A stretch of 64,000 bases of DNA, from the NCBI GenBank assembly GCA_937873205.1, contig CALMVO010000122.1, positions 1 through 64,000 on the forward strand. Reading direction: 5' to 3'. Origin of the DNA: an uncultured Acetobacteraceae bacterium (GTDB lineage: Bacteria; Pseudomonadota; Alphaproteobacteria; Acetobacterales; Acetobacteraceae). Positions 1-9,213 of this stretch are shown in pieces (the first letter of the stretch is position 1; each line of letters opens with the position of its first letter). The notes under the pieces are model-generated. The model did no database searches, had not been told where the DNA came from, and worked only from the letters and a program-made list of their open reading frames with translations. The translations under genes were made by a program, and so were the position numbers.

Positions 1-35
1 CATCACGTTCTGGCTGCCAAAATGAGTCCTGAGCC

Positions 36-141
36 TAGAGGATGATCCGATCGCTAAGGCTCACGGATCATCCTTTAGCTTGTTGTTTTGACGAGCATCT
101 TCATCCGATCGAACGAGTCCGTTCGATCGGATGATGCTCTA
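36..141 (+). mobile_element. TA-flanked double-hairpin MITE, copy 1
   Basis: A 102-nt element lies between TA at 36-37 and TA at 140-141. The left end reads GAGGATGATCCGATCG and the right end, inverted, reads GAGCATCATCCGATCG, so the ends match at 14 of 16 positions. Module A (GAGGATGATCCG paired with CGGATCATCC) is followed by the T-rich linker CTTGTTGTTTTG. Module B forms a longer hairpin around GATCGAACG. The right-hand TA is part of the TAG stop of the minus-strand flavoprotein gene. The same element recurs near 19.8, 33.9, 55.3 and 61.5 kb. Bases 1-35 hold no gene I can support. Confidence 0.85.
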
Positions 142-1308
142 GGCGCTGCCGGCGGCCCAGCCGCTCGACCAGGCCCACTGGAAGTTGTAGCCGCCAAGCC
201 AGCCGGTGACGTCGACCGCCTCGCCGACGAAGTGCAGCCCCGGCACCGCGCCCACCTCCAGCGTCCGCGAGGACAGGGCGGTGGTGTCGATGCCGCCGCG
301 CATCACCTCGGCCTTGGCATAGCCCTCGGTGCCGGACGGCGTCAGCCGCCAGCCGGACAGCCGGGCGGCCACCCCATCCAGCACCGCGCCGGGCAGGCCG
401 CCGAACGGGCCGGTCGCGCCCTCCTGTTCGGCGACGGCATGGGCCAGCCGCTGCGGCAGGATCTCGGCCAGGACGGTGGCCAGGCCGGCCTTGCCGCGGT
501 CCCGACGGCGCTGCCGCAGCCAGCCGGCCGTGTCCTGGCCGGGGGCCAGCGCCAGGCTGATCTCCTGGCCAGGCTGCCAATAGGACGAGAGCTGCAGCAG
601 CGCCGGCCCGGACAGGCCGCGATGCGTGAACAGCATCGCCTCCTCGAAGCCGGCCCGGCCGCAGCGCGCCGCGACCCGCAGCGAGACCCCGGCCAGCGCC
701 TTCATGCCGGCCTGGTCGTCGCCGCCGAAGGTGAACGGCACCAGCGCCGGCGCCGTGTCGACGACCGGCACGCCGAAATGCCGAGCGATGTCGAACGCGA
801 GCCCGGTGGCGCCGAGCTTGGGGATCGACAGCCCGCCGGTGGCGACGATCAGGCGGTCGGCCTCGAACGGGCCGCGATCGGTATCGATGCGGTAGCGGTC
901 GCCCCGGCCGAAGCCGGTGATGCGGTGGCCGGTCCGCAGCACCACGCCTGCGGCGTCGGCCTCGGCCAGCAGCATCGCGACGATCTGCCGCGCGGAGCCG
1001 TCGCAGAACAGCTGGCCCAGCGTCTTCTCGTGCCAGACGATGCCGTGACGCTCGACCAGGGCGAGGAAATCGTCGGAGCCGTAGCGGGCCAGCGCCGAAC
1101 GGCAGAAGGCCGGGTTGCGCGACAGGAACCGCTCCGGACGGCAGTCGCGGTTGGTGAAGTTGCAGCGGCCGCCGCCGGAGATAACGATCTTGGCGCCGGG
1201 CTCTGCGGCGTGGTCAAGCAGCAGCACGCGCCGTCCGCGCCGGCCGGCGGCGATCGCCGCCATCAGCCCGGCAGCGCCGGCGCCGAGGACGATCACATCA
1301 TGAATCAC
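139..1308 (-). CDS. BaiN/HI0933-family NAD(P)/FAD-dependent oxidoreductase
   Basis: This is a flavoprotein of the HI0933/BaiN family (389 aa), a group with poorly defined substrates that includes bile-acid and tRNA-modifying relatives. The dinucleotide-binding motif GAGAAG sits about ten residues from the start, and the family signature GGGRCNFTN follows near residue 47. I chose the GTG at 1308 because GGAG lies about 10 nt upstream and the FAD motif follows at once. The ORF-track start at 1380 would read 24 residues out of a G+C-rich repeat. The TAG stop uses the TA at the edge of MITE copy 1. The family is secure; the substrate is unknown. Confidence 0.88.
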   Translation of the reverse strand: MIHDVIVLGAGAAGLMAAIAAGRRGRRVLLLDHAAEPGAKIVISGGGRCNFTNRDCRPERFLSRNPAFCRSALARYGSDDFLALVERHGIVWHEKTLGQLFCDGSARQIVAMLLAEADAAGVVLRTGHRITGFGRGDRYRIDTDRGPFEADRLIVATGGLSIPKLGATGLAFDIARHFGVPVVDTAPALVPFTFGGDDQAGMKALAGVSLRVAARCGRAGFEEAMLFTHRGLSGPALLQLSSYWQPGQEISLALAPGQDTAGWLRQRRRDRGKAGLATVLAEILPQRLAHAVAEQEGATGPFGGLPGAVLDGVAARLSGWRLTPSGTEGYAKAEVMRGGIDTTALSSRTLEVGAVPGLHFVGEAVDVTGWLGGYNFQWAWSSGWAAGSA

Positions 1309-1327
1309 GAGCGCTGCTCCGAAGGAA

Positions 1328-1432
1328 GGCCAGGGGCTCTGCCCCTGGACCCCGCCAAAGGCTGGGCCTTTGGAAACCAATCCTTGAGTAGATGGGTCCT
1401 GGGGCCGCCGGCCCTAGTGGGGTCCAGGGGCG
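1328..1432 (-). repeat. G+C-rich palindromic repeat (family B), copy 1
   Basis: The sequence begins GGCCAGGGGCTCTGCCCCTGG and ends GGGGTCCAGGGGCG, with an internal CCAAAGG...CCTTTGG hairpin. Read on the minus strand it matches the repeat at 46682-46794 over nearly its whole length. The copy at 35961-36012 corresponds to one half. It fills most of the gap between the GST gene and the flavoprotein gene. Its role is unknown; the strong hairpins could affect transcript ends. I saw no transposase associated with it. Confidence 0.8.
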
Positions 1433-1468
1433 TCGCGCGACCGCGTGCTGCGCACGACGTCCCAGGCC

Positions 1469-2137
1469 TTAGAAGTCCAGGTCGCCATAATGCTCCGGCG
1501 GCGTGACCCCGGTCACGCGATCCGCGAGCAGCGCCCGGAAGCAGGGGCGCGACTTCACCTTGGCATACCAGTCCTTGGTGGCTGGGCTCAGCGTCCAGTC
1601 GATGTCGCCGATATAGTCGAGCGAGGAGAGCTGCGCCGCGGCCGCGAAATCGGCCAGCGACAGCGCCGGCCCGGCCAGCCACTTCCGGGTCTCGGCAAGC
1701 CAGCCGATATAGTCCAGGTGGTAGCGCATGTTGGCGTAGCCGGCGCGCAGCGCGGTGGCGTCGGGGTTGCCCTTGCCCATGATCCGCTTCAGCACCTTCT
1801 CGCCGAGCAGGTTGCGGGTCACCTCGTGGTGGAATTTGCCGTCGAACCAGGCGGCCAGCCGGCGCACCTCGACCCGCTCGGCCAGCGTGCGGCCGAGCAG
1901 CGGGGTGTCGGGATAGGCCTCCTCCAGGTACTCGCAGATCACGGCGGAGTCCGGGATCGAGAGCCCGTTCTCCTCCATGAGCATCGGCACCGTGCCGGCC
2001 GGGTTGAGGTCGAGGAACTCCGGCCGGCGCTCCCACATCTTCTCGACCTTGAGCTCGAACGGCAGGCGCTTCTCGGACAGCACCAGGCGGACCTTGCGCG
2101 AGAACGGCGAGAGCGGCTGGTGGTGCAGGATGCGCAT
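1469..2137 (-). CDS. Glutathione S-transferase family protein
   Basis: A 222-aa GST-fold protein. The N-terminal thioredoxin-like domain starts MRILHHQPLSPFSRKVRLVL. It contains the cis-proline segment PAGTVPML and the glutathione-binding segment DSAVICEYLEE, followed by an all-helical C-terminal domain. The start at 2137 begins the beta strand of the fold; the longer ORF would add 36 atypical residues. The gene is divergent from minC across a 143-bp gap. The reaction is unknown; glutathione conjugation or a glutathione-dependent isomerase activity is possible. Confidence 0.85.
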   Translation of the reverse strand: MRILHHQPLSPFSRKVRLVLSEKRLPFELKVEKMWERRPEFLDLNPAGTVPMLMEENGLSIPDSAVICEYLEEAYPDTPLLGRTLAERVEVRRLAAWFDGKFHHEVTRNLLGEKVLKRIMGKGNPDATALRAGYANMRYHLDYIGWLAETRKWLAGPALSLADFAAAAQLSSLDYIGDIDWTLSPATKDWYAKVKSRPCFRALLADRVTGVTPPEHYGDLDF

Positions 2138-2280
2138 GGCGGCCGACGCTATTTCATCCGCAGGGCTGTTGCCAGGGACCGTGACGGCCGGGGCCGGTTT
2201 GATGGAGGAAGGGCGCGCGTGCATGCTGGACAGCGTCCCGGGCACCGCGCCCGGTCATGCGCCTTTGAGGTCCGCCGCCC

Positions 2281-3009
2281 GTGCCCGATCCCGACGCCGC
2301 CGACGCCCAAGCCCCTGGCCGCCCGCTGCAGCAGATCCGGGTGCGCGGCCGCTCCTTCATGGCGCTGGTGTTGTCGCCGGAACCGCCGCTCGACGATTGG
2401 ATGGTGGCCCTCGACCGGCAGATCGCGAAGTCGGCGGCGTTCTTCGAGAGCAAGCCGGTCATCCTGGATTGCGGGCTGCTGACCGGTGACGATGACGGGC
2501 TGGCGGCGCTGGTGCCCGCACTGGCCGAGCGCGGCATCCGACTGATCGAGATCGAGAACGCCGACGCAGGCTGGGCGGCGACGGCGGACTGGGCCTGGCC
2601 GCAGGCCTTCTCCGGCGGCCGCGCGATCGGCGCCGTCGAGATCCCCGAGGCGCCGCTGCCGCCGCCGCCCGATCCGGCGGCCTCTTCCCTGGTGGTCGAG
2701 GAGCCGGTGCGGTCGGGGCGACAGGTCTCGTTCCCGGACGGCGATCTGGTGATCCTGGGTTCGGTGGCGTCGGGGGCGGAGGTGTCGGCCGGCGGCTCGG
2801 TGCACGTGTACGGCACGCTGCGCGGGCGGGCGCTGGCCGGAGTCGGCGGCAACCGGGCGGCGCGGGTGCTGTGCCGGCGCCTGCATGCCGAGCTGATCGC
2901 CGTAGCGGGCATCTACATGGTCGCCGACGACATGCCGGCAGCCCGGCTCGGGCAGTCGGTGCAGGCGCGGCTGGACGGCGAGCGTCTGGTGCTGTCGGCG
3001 CTCGATTGA
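2281..3009 (+). CDS. minC: Septum site-determining protein MinC
   Basis: MinC inhibits FtsZ polymerisation away from midcell and is recruited to the membrane by MinD. This 242-aa protein has the N-terminal FtsZ-binding domain (about residues 15-105), a proline-rich linker (LPPPPDPAAS), and the C-terminal beta-helix domain with the repeating pattern GDLVILGSVASGAEVSAGGS followed by HVYGTLRGRALAG. Translation starts at GTG 2281, with GAGGT about 10 nt upstream. It is the first gene of minCDE, 36 nt before minD. The domain order and genomic context make the call firm. Confidence 0.96.
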   Translation: MPDPDAADAQAPGRPLQQIRVRGRSFMALVLSPEPPLDDWMVALDRQIAKSAAFFESKPVILDCGLLTGDDDGLAALVPALAERGIRLIEIENADAGWAATADWAWPQAFSGGRAIGAVEIPEAPLPPPPDPAASSLVVEEPVRSGRQVSFPDGDLVILGSVASGAEVSAGGSVHVYGTLRGRALAGVGGNRAARVLCRRLHAELIAVAGIYMVADDMPAARLGQSVQARLDGERLVLSALD

Positions 3010-3045
3010 TGTAGAGCAGGGCCACGAGTGGGTAGGGGATTCCGC

Positions 3046-3876
3046 ATGGCCAAGGTGGTGGTGGTCACGTCAGGCAAGGGCGGCGTCGGCAAGACGACGT
3101 CGACGGCCGCCCTGGGTGCCGCCCTGGCGGTGGGATCGAACGGCAGCCCTGGCAAGAACGTCGTGGTGGTCGATTTCGACGTGGGGCTGCGCAACCTCGA
3201 CCTGGTGATGGGGGCCGAACGCCGCGTCGTCTACGACCTCGTCAACGTGGTGCAGGGCGACGCCAAGCTGAGCCAGGCGCTGATCCGCGACAAGCGGGTC
3301 GAGACGCTGTCGATCCTCCCCGCCTCGCAGACCCGCGACAAGGACGCGCTGACCCCGGACGGCGTGGCGCGGGTCATCGAGGAGCTGCGCGAGCGGTTCG
3401 ACTGGATCCTGTGCGACAGCCCGGCCGGCATCGAGAAGGGCGCCCAGCTGGCGATGTACCACGCCGACGAGGCGGTGGTGGTGACCAACCCGGAGGTGTC
3501 GTCGGTGCGGGACAGCGACCGCATCATCGGCCTGCTGGACAGCACGACCGCCAAGGCGAAGGCGGGCGAGACGATGGCCAAGCACCTGCTGCTGACCCGC
3601 TACGACCCCGCCCGCGCCGCGCGCGGCGAGATGCTGCTGACCGAGGACGTGCTGGAGATCCTGTCCATCCCGCTGATCGGCATCATCCCGGAGAGCGAGG
3701 AGGTGCTGCGGGCCTCGAACCTCGGCTCGCCGGTGACGCTCAGCAACCCGGACAGCGCGCCGGCGCGGGCGTATTTCGACGCCGTGCGCCGGCTGCAGGG
3801 TGAGACGCTGGAGATGCAGGTGCCGTCCGACCGCAAGGGGCTGCTGTCGTGGCTGTTCGGGCGGAGGGTGGCATGA
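3046..3876 (+). CDS. minD: Septum site-determining protein MinD
   Basis: MinD is the membrane-cycling ATPase that carries MinC and is released by MinE. The protein is 276 aa, close to the usual 270. It has the deviant Walker [11 protein letters not shown] near residue 10, the [14 protein letters not shown] segment, and a C-terminal amphipathic membrane-targeting helix ([11 protein letters not shown]). I chose the ATG at 3046 because the motif follows immediately; the upstream GTG at 3028 adds six atypical residues. The stop overlaps the start of minE, so the two are probably translationally coupled. Confidence 0.97.
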   Translation: MAKVVVVTSGKGGVGKTTSTAALGAALAVGSNGSPGKNVVVVDFDVGLRNLDLVMGAERRVVYDLVNVVQGDAKLSQALIRDKRVETLSILPASQTRDKDALTPDGVARVIEELRERFDWILCDSPAGIEKGAQLAMYHADEAVVVTNPEVSSVRDSDRIIGLLDSTTAKAKAGETMAKHLLLTRYDPARAARGEMLLTEDVLEILSIPLIGIIPESEEVLRASNLGSPVTLSNPDSAPARAYFDAVRRLQGETLEMQVPSDRKGLLSWLFGRRVA

Positions 3877-4193
3877 GCGGCGGCGGCATCGGCGGCGGCA
3901 AGGGCTTTCTCTCCGGGCTGTTCGCCCGGCGCGGCTCGGCGCCGGTGGCCCGCGACCGGCTGCAGATCCTGCTGGCGCACGAGCGCGCCGGCGGCTCGGA
4001 AGGCCAGTCGGACCTGATCGCCAAGCTGCGCGAGGAGATCCTCGAGGTGATCGCCCGTCACGTGCCGATCGACCGCGACAAGGTGCAGATCAAGCTCGAC
4101 CGGGGTGCGGCCATGACCACGCTCGAGATCGACGTCGAGGTGCCCGGGCTGAAGCTCGGTGGCGCCGCGGCGGCGAAGTCGGTGTCGCAGTAG
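3873..4193 (+). CDS. minE: Cell division topological specificity factor MinE
   Basis: MinE stimulates MinD ATPase activity and confines MinCD to the cell poles. This 106-aa protein has a glycine-rich start, the membrane/MinD-binding segment [20 protein letters not shown], and a C-terminal topological specificity domain with IPRDKV-like spacing ([14 protein letters not shown]). The ATG at 3873 overlaps the minD TGA (ATGA) and has GGAGG just upstream. It is slightly longer than E. coli MinE because of the N-terminal Gly-rich extension and the Ala-rich tail. Confidence 0.95.
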   Translation: MSGGGIGGGKGFLSGLFARRGSAPVARDRLQILLAHERAGGSEGQSDLIAKLREEILEVIARHVPIDRDKVQIKLDRGAAMTTLEIDVEVPGLKLGGAAAAKSVSQ

Positions 4194-4202
4194 GCGACCG
4201 GT

Positions 4203-5279
4203 TCATGGTGACGGCGGTGAGAGACGCCTGCCCTCCGCGTCCCAGCGCCAGAGCGTCCGGTTGGTCAGCCGCGTGCCGCCCCACCAGCGATGCACCGGGT
4301 TGTGCCGCGACCAATCGTCGGAGCCGGCGATCAGGCGGTGCCCGAGCGCGGTGAGCGAGACCGGGCTCTCGCGAAAACGGCGATGACGGTCCGGATCGTC
4401 GTGCAGCCCGAGATCGAAGCGGCGTTCGGTGACGCCGGCGAGCGCCGCGACCGGAGCCGAGGCCAGATCGCACAGCGCCCCGCCGACCTCGAAATATCCG
4501 AGCGGCACTCGCTCGTCCCTCTGCAGCGTCCGCTGGATGAGGCGCATCGACCTCCGTTCCTCGTCCGGCAGATCATGGATCGATCCCCCGTCCCACCGGC
4601 GCCGCGCCGGGCTCCAGCGTCCATGCCGCTCCGCCAGGTGAAGAAGCTTCCGCTGCGTGGCGCCGAGGCCGATCGCGTCGGGCAGCTCGTCCAGCATCAC
4701 CTCGACGGCGCGGCCCATCCCGGGCAGACGACCGAGATCGGGGTCGTCACGCAGGGCATTCCAGAGCTCGGGCGTCGCAGCGCCGAACGCCGTCCAGGCT
4801 CGACGTGCCAGCGCAACGTCGGCCGGGCGGATAGGCCGGGACGGCAGCGCCCAGTCGCCGGGACGCCGGTGCCCGATCGGGCTGTCCGACTGCTTCAGCC
4901 AGAGCCGCGACGCGATCTCCGGGATGGCCCCGATCCAGTCCAACAGCTGCAAGAGCAGAAGCTGCGCATTGGGATCTGGATCGATCCACAGCGTGATCCG
5001 GTCGTACGCGAGACAGAATTCGGGTAGCCGGTTCCAGACCCGCATGAGGCTCGGATGGTTCCGCCGCTCGTCCCGGTCCTCGAACCACCACGGTTCGTAG
5101 AACAGCCCCTCGGTCTCGTAGACCGCCTTCCAGCGCTGGAAGAAGGTCTCGGGAGGCCCGGCGGGGACCGGACCGGTGACGAGCCGGTGCGTGAAGGGCA
5201 GGACGTCGTCGGCCAGCCGCTCCTGCCTGAGGTGCCCAGCGCCGGAGTCGCAGGTGACGAGGATCAGTGACGGCATCAC
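4203..5279 (-). CDS. DUF1835 domain-containing protein
   Basis: A 358-aa cytoplasmic protein resembling the DUF1835 family: it begins LILVTCDSGAGHLRQ and has the acidic DRITLWIDPDPNAQLLLLQLL segment typical of that domain. The second half is basic and tryptophan-rich and resembles the DUF3658-like C-terminal region of such proteins. There is no signal peptide or membrane segment. The gene converges on minE with a 9-bp gap. The biochemical function is not known. Confidence 0.7.
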   Translation of the reverse strand: MMPSLILVTCDSGAGHLRQERLADDVLPFTHRLVTGPVPAGPPETFFQRWKAVYETEGLFYEPWWFEDRDERRNHPSLMRVWNRLPEFCLAYDRITLWIDPDPNAQLLLLQLLDWIGAIPEIASRLWLKQSDSPIGHRRPGDWALPSRPIRPADVALARRAWTAFGAATPELWNALRDDPDLGRLPGMGRAVEVMLDELPDAIGLGATQRKLLHLAERHGRWSPARRRWDGGSIHDLPDEERRSMRLIQRTLQRDERVPLGYFEVGGALCDLASAPVAALAGVTERRFDLGLHDDPDRHRRFRESPVSLTALGHRLIAGSDDWSRHNPVHRWWGGTRLTNRTLWRWDAEGRRLSPPSP

Positions 5280-5351
5280 TCGCCTTCGACGTTCAACAAC
5301 GTTGCGTTCGAACCTGACGGGTCGGGCACGGCCACAGCGGTGGGCGGGCGG

Positions 5352-6074
5352 TCAGTTCGGGAGGTTCGGCTGCAGCAGGATGGCGACCTGGGCCACGTCG
5401 AGTAGGGCAGCGGCCCGCGCCGCCGCGATGTCGCGGGCACGGAGGGCCGCGATCAGCTGGCGATGCGGGTGCTCGTCCAGCGACTGGAACAGCGGCAGCG
5501 CCCGGTCGAAGCAAAGCACGTAGATGGGGCCGAGCCGCATCCACAGGCCCTCCAGCATGCGCAGGGTCATCGTCGAGCCGCCAATCCGGCACAGCCAGCG
5601 GTGGAACATCGCGTTGGCCTCGAGGTAGGCCGCATGCTCGCTGCGGCCGTAGAGCTCCAGGCAACCGTCGTTGATGCGCTCGAGCTCGTCGATCTGGGCG
5701 GGGGTGGCGACCGGCACGGCGCGCTCGGCGGCGCGGGCCTCGAGGTCGCCGCGCATCTCGATCAGCTCGCGGAAGCCGGCACGGTCCATGGTCGCCACAA
5801 CCGCCGAGCCGCGATCGTCGAGCGACAGCGCCTGCTCGGAGACCAGCCGCAGCAGCGCCTCGCGCACCGGGGTCGGGCTCAGGCCCAGCTCGGCGGCGAG
5901 CGGACGCAGGATCAGCCGGTGGCCGGGTCGCAGCGCGCTGCCGATCAGCGCGCGGCTGATCTGGGCGTAGGCCCGCTGGCTCAGGCTGTCGCGCCCGCCT
6001 TCGTCGAGCATGGTGCCCACGACGTCCAGCAGTCCGGGTCCGCCGGCAGCGGCCGGCAAGGAGGATCCGCTCAT
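5352..6074 (-). CDS. GntR-family transcriptional regulator (FadR-type, FCD domain)
   Basis: A 240-aa regulator. It has an N-terminal winged helix-turn-helix (LRPGHRLILRPLAAELGLSPT and PVREALLRL) and an all-helical FCD ligand-binding domain carrying the metal/ligand histidines (FHRWL, DEHPHRQLI). The ATG at 6074 is preferred because it precedes the usual short Ala/Gly leader; the longer ORF adds a cysteine-rich segment unlike the family. It is divergent from a methyltransferase gene across 264 bp, which probably holds both promoters. The ligand cannot be deduced. Confidence 0.88.
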   Translation of the reverse strand: MSGSSLPAAAGGPGLLDVVGTMLDEGGRDSLSQRAYAQISRALIGSALRPGHRLILRPLAAELGLSPTPVREALLRLVSEQALSLDDRGSAVVATMDRAGFRELIEMRGDLEARAAERAVPVATPAQIDELERINDGCLELYGRSEHAAYLEANAMFHRWLCRIGGSTMTLRMLEGLWMRLGPIYVLCFDRALPLFQSLDEHPHRQLIAALRARDIAAARAAALLDVAQVAILLQPNLPN

Positions 6075-6338
6075 CGTTCGACACCACACGACCAGTCTCG
6101 CTGCAACATAACCGGAGAGCGGGCCCCGCGCGCCAGCACAGAATCGTATGTATCTTGCCGACGAACCGGCACACCGTCCGCACCGGTCGGCTTGCAAGCT
6201 CCGGCTCGTCCGGCATCCCGGACGGCTGGTGGCGCGGCCGAAACGCCGTTACCGTCCCGCCGGTGCCGCGGCGCCAAACCCTGCCCGCATGGACGGGCGC
6301 GGCACCGGACGTCGAGGTCCCGAACATGATGGTGGACG

Positions 6339-7376
6339 ATGGATACCCACGCCGGCCGGGGTGACGGGCAGGATCCACGTGACGGCCCGTCGTCGAACGG
6401 ACCGGCAACGACCGCCGTGTTCACGGGACTCTCCAGCTACCTCGAGCTCGGCATGACGACGGTCGAGGGATGGCTGTCTCCGACCGCCGCCTGCATCGTC
6501 GGCCGTCTGCTGATCGAGCAGGCTCACACCGGCCTGCGCGGCGACGTCTGTGAGATCGGCGTCCACCACGGGAAGCTCTTCCTGGTCCTGGCGAACGCCG
6601 CAGCACCCGGCGAGCGCGCGGTCGCGGTCGATGTCTTCGGTGACCAGGACAAGAACGTCGACAGATCGGGATGCGGCGACCGCGTCGTCTTCGAGCAGAA
6701 CATCGCCCGCTACGCGCCGGGCGCCGCCGTCGAGATCATGCCCGTCTCCAGCCTGACCCTGCGCGAGACCGGTTTCCTGTCGCATCGCTTCCGCTTCATC
6801 TCGGTCGACGGCGGCCACACGGCGCCCACGGTGTCGAACGATCTGCGACTGGCCGAGCAGACGTTGATCCGGGGTGGCGTCGTCGCCCTCGACGATATCC
6901 TGAGCAGTCACTGGACCGGCGTGCTGACAGGGCTTGCGCGCTACGTCGCCGCGGGCGGAACGCTGCTGCCGTTCGCCCTGATCCCGAACAAGCTGCTGCT
7001 GACGACGGACGCGGCGTCGGCGAACCTCGGCAGGGCGCTGCTGCGACGGCTGTTCCCCCTCGCATCGGTCAAGAGGAATCTCGAATTCCTGAGTGGTTTC
7101 GTCGATCTTTACGAAGATCATCCGTATTACGACCGCGGGAACTACGCCAACCTCCGCCTGGCGCTCGACGATGCGGGACGTGAACGGGACGCCCTGCTGA
7201 CACGGCTGGACGAAGCGCGCGTGGATGTCTCCGAGCTTCGGCACGCCCATGACGAGCTGGCGGTTCGGCATGAGGCGGCGGAAGCTCGTCTCGCGAGACT
7301 GCAGGCCAGCACGTCGTGGCGCATGACGGGCCCGCTGCGCGGAATCGTCGACCTCCTCAGAGGCCAACGGGGTTGA
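6339..7376 (+). CDS. Class I SAM-dependent methyltransferase with C-terminal coiled coil
   Basis: A 345-aa protein. The N-terminal two thirds fit the Methyltransf_24 type: the AdoMet loop GDVCEIGVHHGKLFLVLA, the acidic strand AVDVFGDQD, and the later FISVDGGHTAPTV and GGVVALDD segments. Residues from about 270 form a charged helical coiled coil. It ends ASTSWRMTGPLR, a tail common in polysaccharide glycosyltransferases and methyltransferases. This suggests O-methylation of a surface glycan or a small sugar substrate, which is an inference. No other glycan genes are adjacent. Confidence 0.75.
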   Translation: MDTHAGRGDGQDPRDGPSSNGPATTAVFTGLSSYLELGMTTVEGWLSPTAACIVGRLLIEQAHTGLRGDVCEIGVHHGKLFLVLANAAAPGERAVAVDVFGDQDKNVDRSGCGDRVVFEQNIARYAPGAAVEIMPVSSLTLRETGFLSHRFRFISVDGGHTAPTVSNDLRLAEQTLIRGGVVALDDILSSHWTGVLTGLARYVAAGGTLLPFALIPNKLLLTTDAASANLGRALLRRLFPLASVKRNLEFLSGFVDLYEDHPYYDRGNYANLRLALDDAGRERDALLTRLDEARVDVSELRHAHDELAVRHEAAEARLARLQASTSWRMTGPLRGIVDLLRGQRG

Positions 7377-7424
7377 CCTCCCTGGATCGTGTCGTCGGCC
7401 ATGGTCCCGCGCCACATACCACTC

Positions 7425-7820
7425 TCAGGGTTGTCGGCGCTCGATCTCGACGCCCACGGAGTCCAGTTCCGCGAACACGTCGAGCTTCTCGACCCGGACC
7501 CGCACCACCCGGATGCGCTCGTCCGCGAGTGCGCCCGTGGCGATCCGCTCGGCCAGCGTCTCGACCAACCGAACGTGGCCCTCGCCGATGATCCGGCGCA
7601 CCATCTGCACCAGCCGCTCGTAGGACACCGTGCGGCTGAGGTCGTCGCGCCCGACCACGAGCCCGGGCTCGTCCCGCACGCCGAAATCGATGTTGATCCG
7701 CACCCGCTGGTCCACCCCCTCCTCGTGCGGATAGACGCCGATCTGCGCGCCCACCACCATGTCGCGCAGGAACACGCGGCGCAGCGGCGGCCGGTCCGGC
7801 CATGGTGGCAGCACGCTCAT
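7425..7820 (-). CDS. folB: Dihydroneopterin aldolase
   Basis: FolB cleaves 7,8-dihydroneopterin to 6-hydroxymethyl-dihydropterin and glycolaldehyde in folate synthesis. The 131-aa protein has the family pattern VFLRDMVVGAQIGVYPHEEG near the start, SYERLVQMVRRII in the middle, and the conserved lysine segment VRVRVEKLDVF near the end. The ATG at 7820 excludes an arginine-rich upstream stretch. It lies 4 nt downstream of a FolM-like reductase, so the two probably form a folate unit. Confidence 0.92.
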   Translation of the reverse strand: MSVLPPWPDRPPLRRVFLRDMVVGAQIGVYPHEEGVDQRVRINIDFGVRDEPGLVVGRDDLSRTVSYERLVQMVRRIIGEGHVRLVETLAERIATGALADERIRVVRVRVEKLDVFAELDSVGVEIERRQP

Positions 7821-7824
7821 CCGG

Positions 7825-8619
7825 TCACTCCTCCGGCGCCTCGGCGGCGGCCGGGCCCGGCTGCCACTGCAGATGCTGGCCACCATCGAGGGCCAGCATC
7901 TGCCCGGTCACCGACGGCAGGCAGAGCAGCATCAGCGCCGCCCGCGCCACCTCGTCGGGGCTGGTGCCGTGGCCGAGCGGGACGCCGGCGCACTGCACCC
8001 GGAACTGCGCCTCGCTCTGGCGCGGGCTCGGCAGCGCGGGACCCGGCCCAATCGCGTTCACCCGGATCCCGCGAGGCGCCAGCGCCAGCGCCATCGATTG
8101 CGTGAGCGCCCAGAGCCCGGCCTTCGACAGCGTGTAGGACACGAAGTGCGGCGTCAGCGACCACACCCGCTGGTCCAGCATGTTCAGCACCATGCCCTGC
8201 GCCGCCTCCGGCAGCTGGCGCGCGAAATCCTGCATCAGCCGGAAGGGTGCCCGCAGGTTCGGCTCCAGGTGCCGGTCCCAGGAGGCGCGGTCGGCATCGT
8301 CCCACTCGTCGCGCTCGAAGGTGCTGGCGTTGTTCACCAGCACGCCGAGCGGCCCGACCGCGTCGGCGGCCTGCCCGACCAGCCGCCCGACCGCGTCCTC
8401 GGAGGCGAGGTCGGCCTCCAGCAACGCCGCATGGACGCCCCGGTCGCGCAGCATCGCCAGCGTCTCCAGCCCGTCCGGTCCACGGTGGCGGACGTGGATC
8501 GCCACAGCGAAGCCGGCTTCGGCCAGCGCCAGCGCGATCGCGCGGCCCAGCCGGGCGCCGCCGCCGGTGACCAGCGCGGCGCGCGGGATCGCCGCCGGGA
8601 TCGGCCAGAGACCGGTCAC
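7825..8619 (-). CDS. SDR oxidoreductase, pteridine reductase/FolM-like
   Basis: A 264-aa short-chain dehydrogenase. The cofactor motif is TGGGARLG. Here Arg replaces the second Gly of the usual TGxxxGxG, which is the signature of pteridine reductase PTR1/FolM (TGxxxRxG). The NNAS motif and a D-x-Y-x-x-x-K catalytic group (LDQRVW...SYTLSK) follow. The GTG start at 8619 overlaps the recR stop (GTGA). Its position between recR and folB supports a role in reducing dihydropterin or dihydrofolate. General SDR activity on another substrate remains possible. Confidence 0.82.
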   Translation of the reverse strand: MTGLWPIPAAIPRAALVTGGGARLGRAIALALAEAGFAVAIHVRHRGPDGLETLAMLRDRGVHAALLEADLASEDAVGRLVGQAADAVGPLGVLVNNASTFERDEWDDADRASWDRHLEPNLRAPFRLMQDFARQLPEAAQGMVLNMLDQRVWSLTPHFVSYTLSKAGLWALTQSMALALAPRGIRVNAIGPGPALPSPRQSEAQFRVQCAGVPLGHGTSPDEVARAALMLLCLPSVTGQMLALDGGQHLQWQPGPAAAEAPEE

Positions 8620-9206
8620 GCCCGGCGCGCCATCAGGGCCGCCGCCAGGGTGCCGTCGTCGAGCACGTCGAGGGCGCCGCCCATCGGCACCCCCTGCGCC
8701 ACCCGGCTGACGGTGATGCCGTAGCCCGCCAGCCGCTCGGACAGCCAATGCACGGTGGTGGCCCCCTCGACCGTGGCGCCCAGCGCCAGGATCACCTCGC
8801 GCACGCCACCCTCCTCCAGCCGGGACAGCAACGGCGCCGTGCTGAGATCCTCCGGGCCGGTACCCCCCAGCGCCGACAGCGTGCCGCCCAGCACGTGGTA
8901 GAGCCCGCGATGCACCGCCGCGCGCTCCAGGGCCCAGAGGTCGCCCACCCCTTCCACCACGCAGACGATGCCGCGGTCGCGGTGCGGGTCCTCGCAGATC
9001 GTGCACGGGTCGCGGCTGTCGAGGTTGCCGCACAGACGGCAGGCCCGCACGCTGCGGGCGGCGTGCTCCATCGCGCTGGCCAGCGGCAGCAGCCGCGTGG
9101 CGGGATCGCGCAGCAGGGTCAGCGCCGCACGGCGGGCGCTGCGGGGCCCGAAACCGGGTAGCCGCGCCAGCAGCGCGATCAGGCGCTCGATCTCGGGACC
9201 GCCCAT
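8616..9206 (-). CDS. recR: Recombination mediator protein RecR
   Basis: RecR acts with RecO and RecF to load RecA at single-strand gaps. The 196-aa protein has an N-terminal helix-hairpin-helix (LPGFGPRSARRAAL), a C4 zinc finger (CRLCGNLDSRDPCTIC), a Toprim domain (IVCVVEGVGDLWALER), and a C-terminal Walker-like region. It follows ybaB by 7 nt on the same strand. In many bacteria dnaX, ybaB and recR are contiguous; here dnaX is about 7 kb away. Confidence 0.97.
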   Translation of the reverse strand: MGGPEIERLIALLARLPGFGPRSARRAALTLLRDPATRLLPLASAMEHAARSVRACRLCGNLDSRDPCTICEDPHRDRGIVCVVEGVGDLWALERAAVHRGLYHVLGGTLSALGGTGPEDLSTAPLLSRLEEGGVREVILALGATVEGATTVHWLSERLAGYGITVSRVAQGVPMGGALDVLDDGTLAAALMARRA

Positions 9207-9213
9207 GGGGCGT

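Noticed and set aside
88-1506. 472-aa plus-strand ORF starting inside the MITE
   Set aside because: It is antisense to the BaiN-like gene and low complexity. Its first residues are simply the translated repeat, as also seen for the ORF at 33938.
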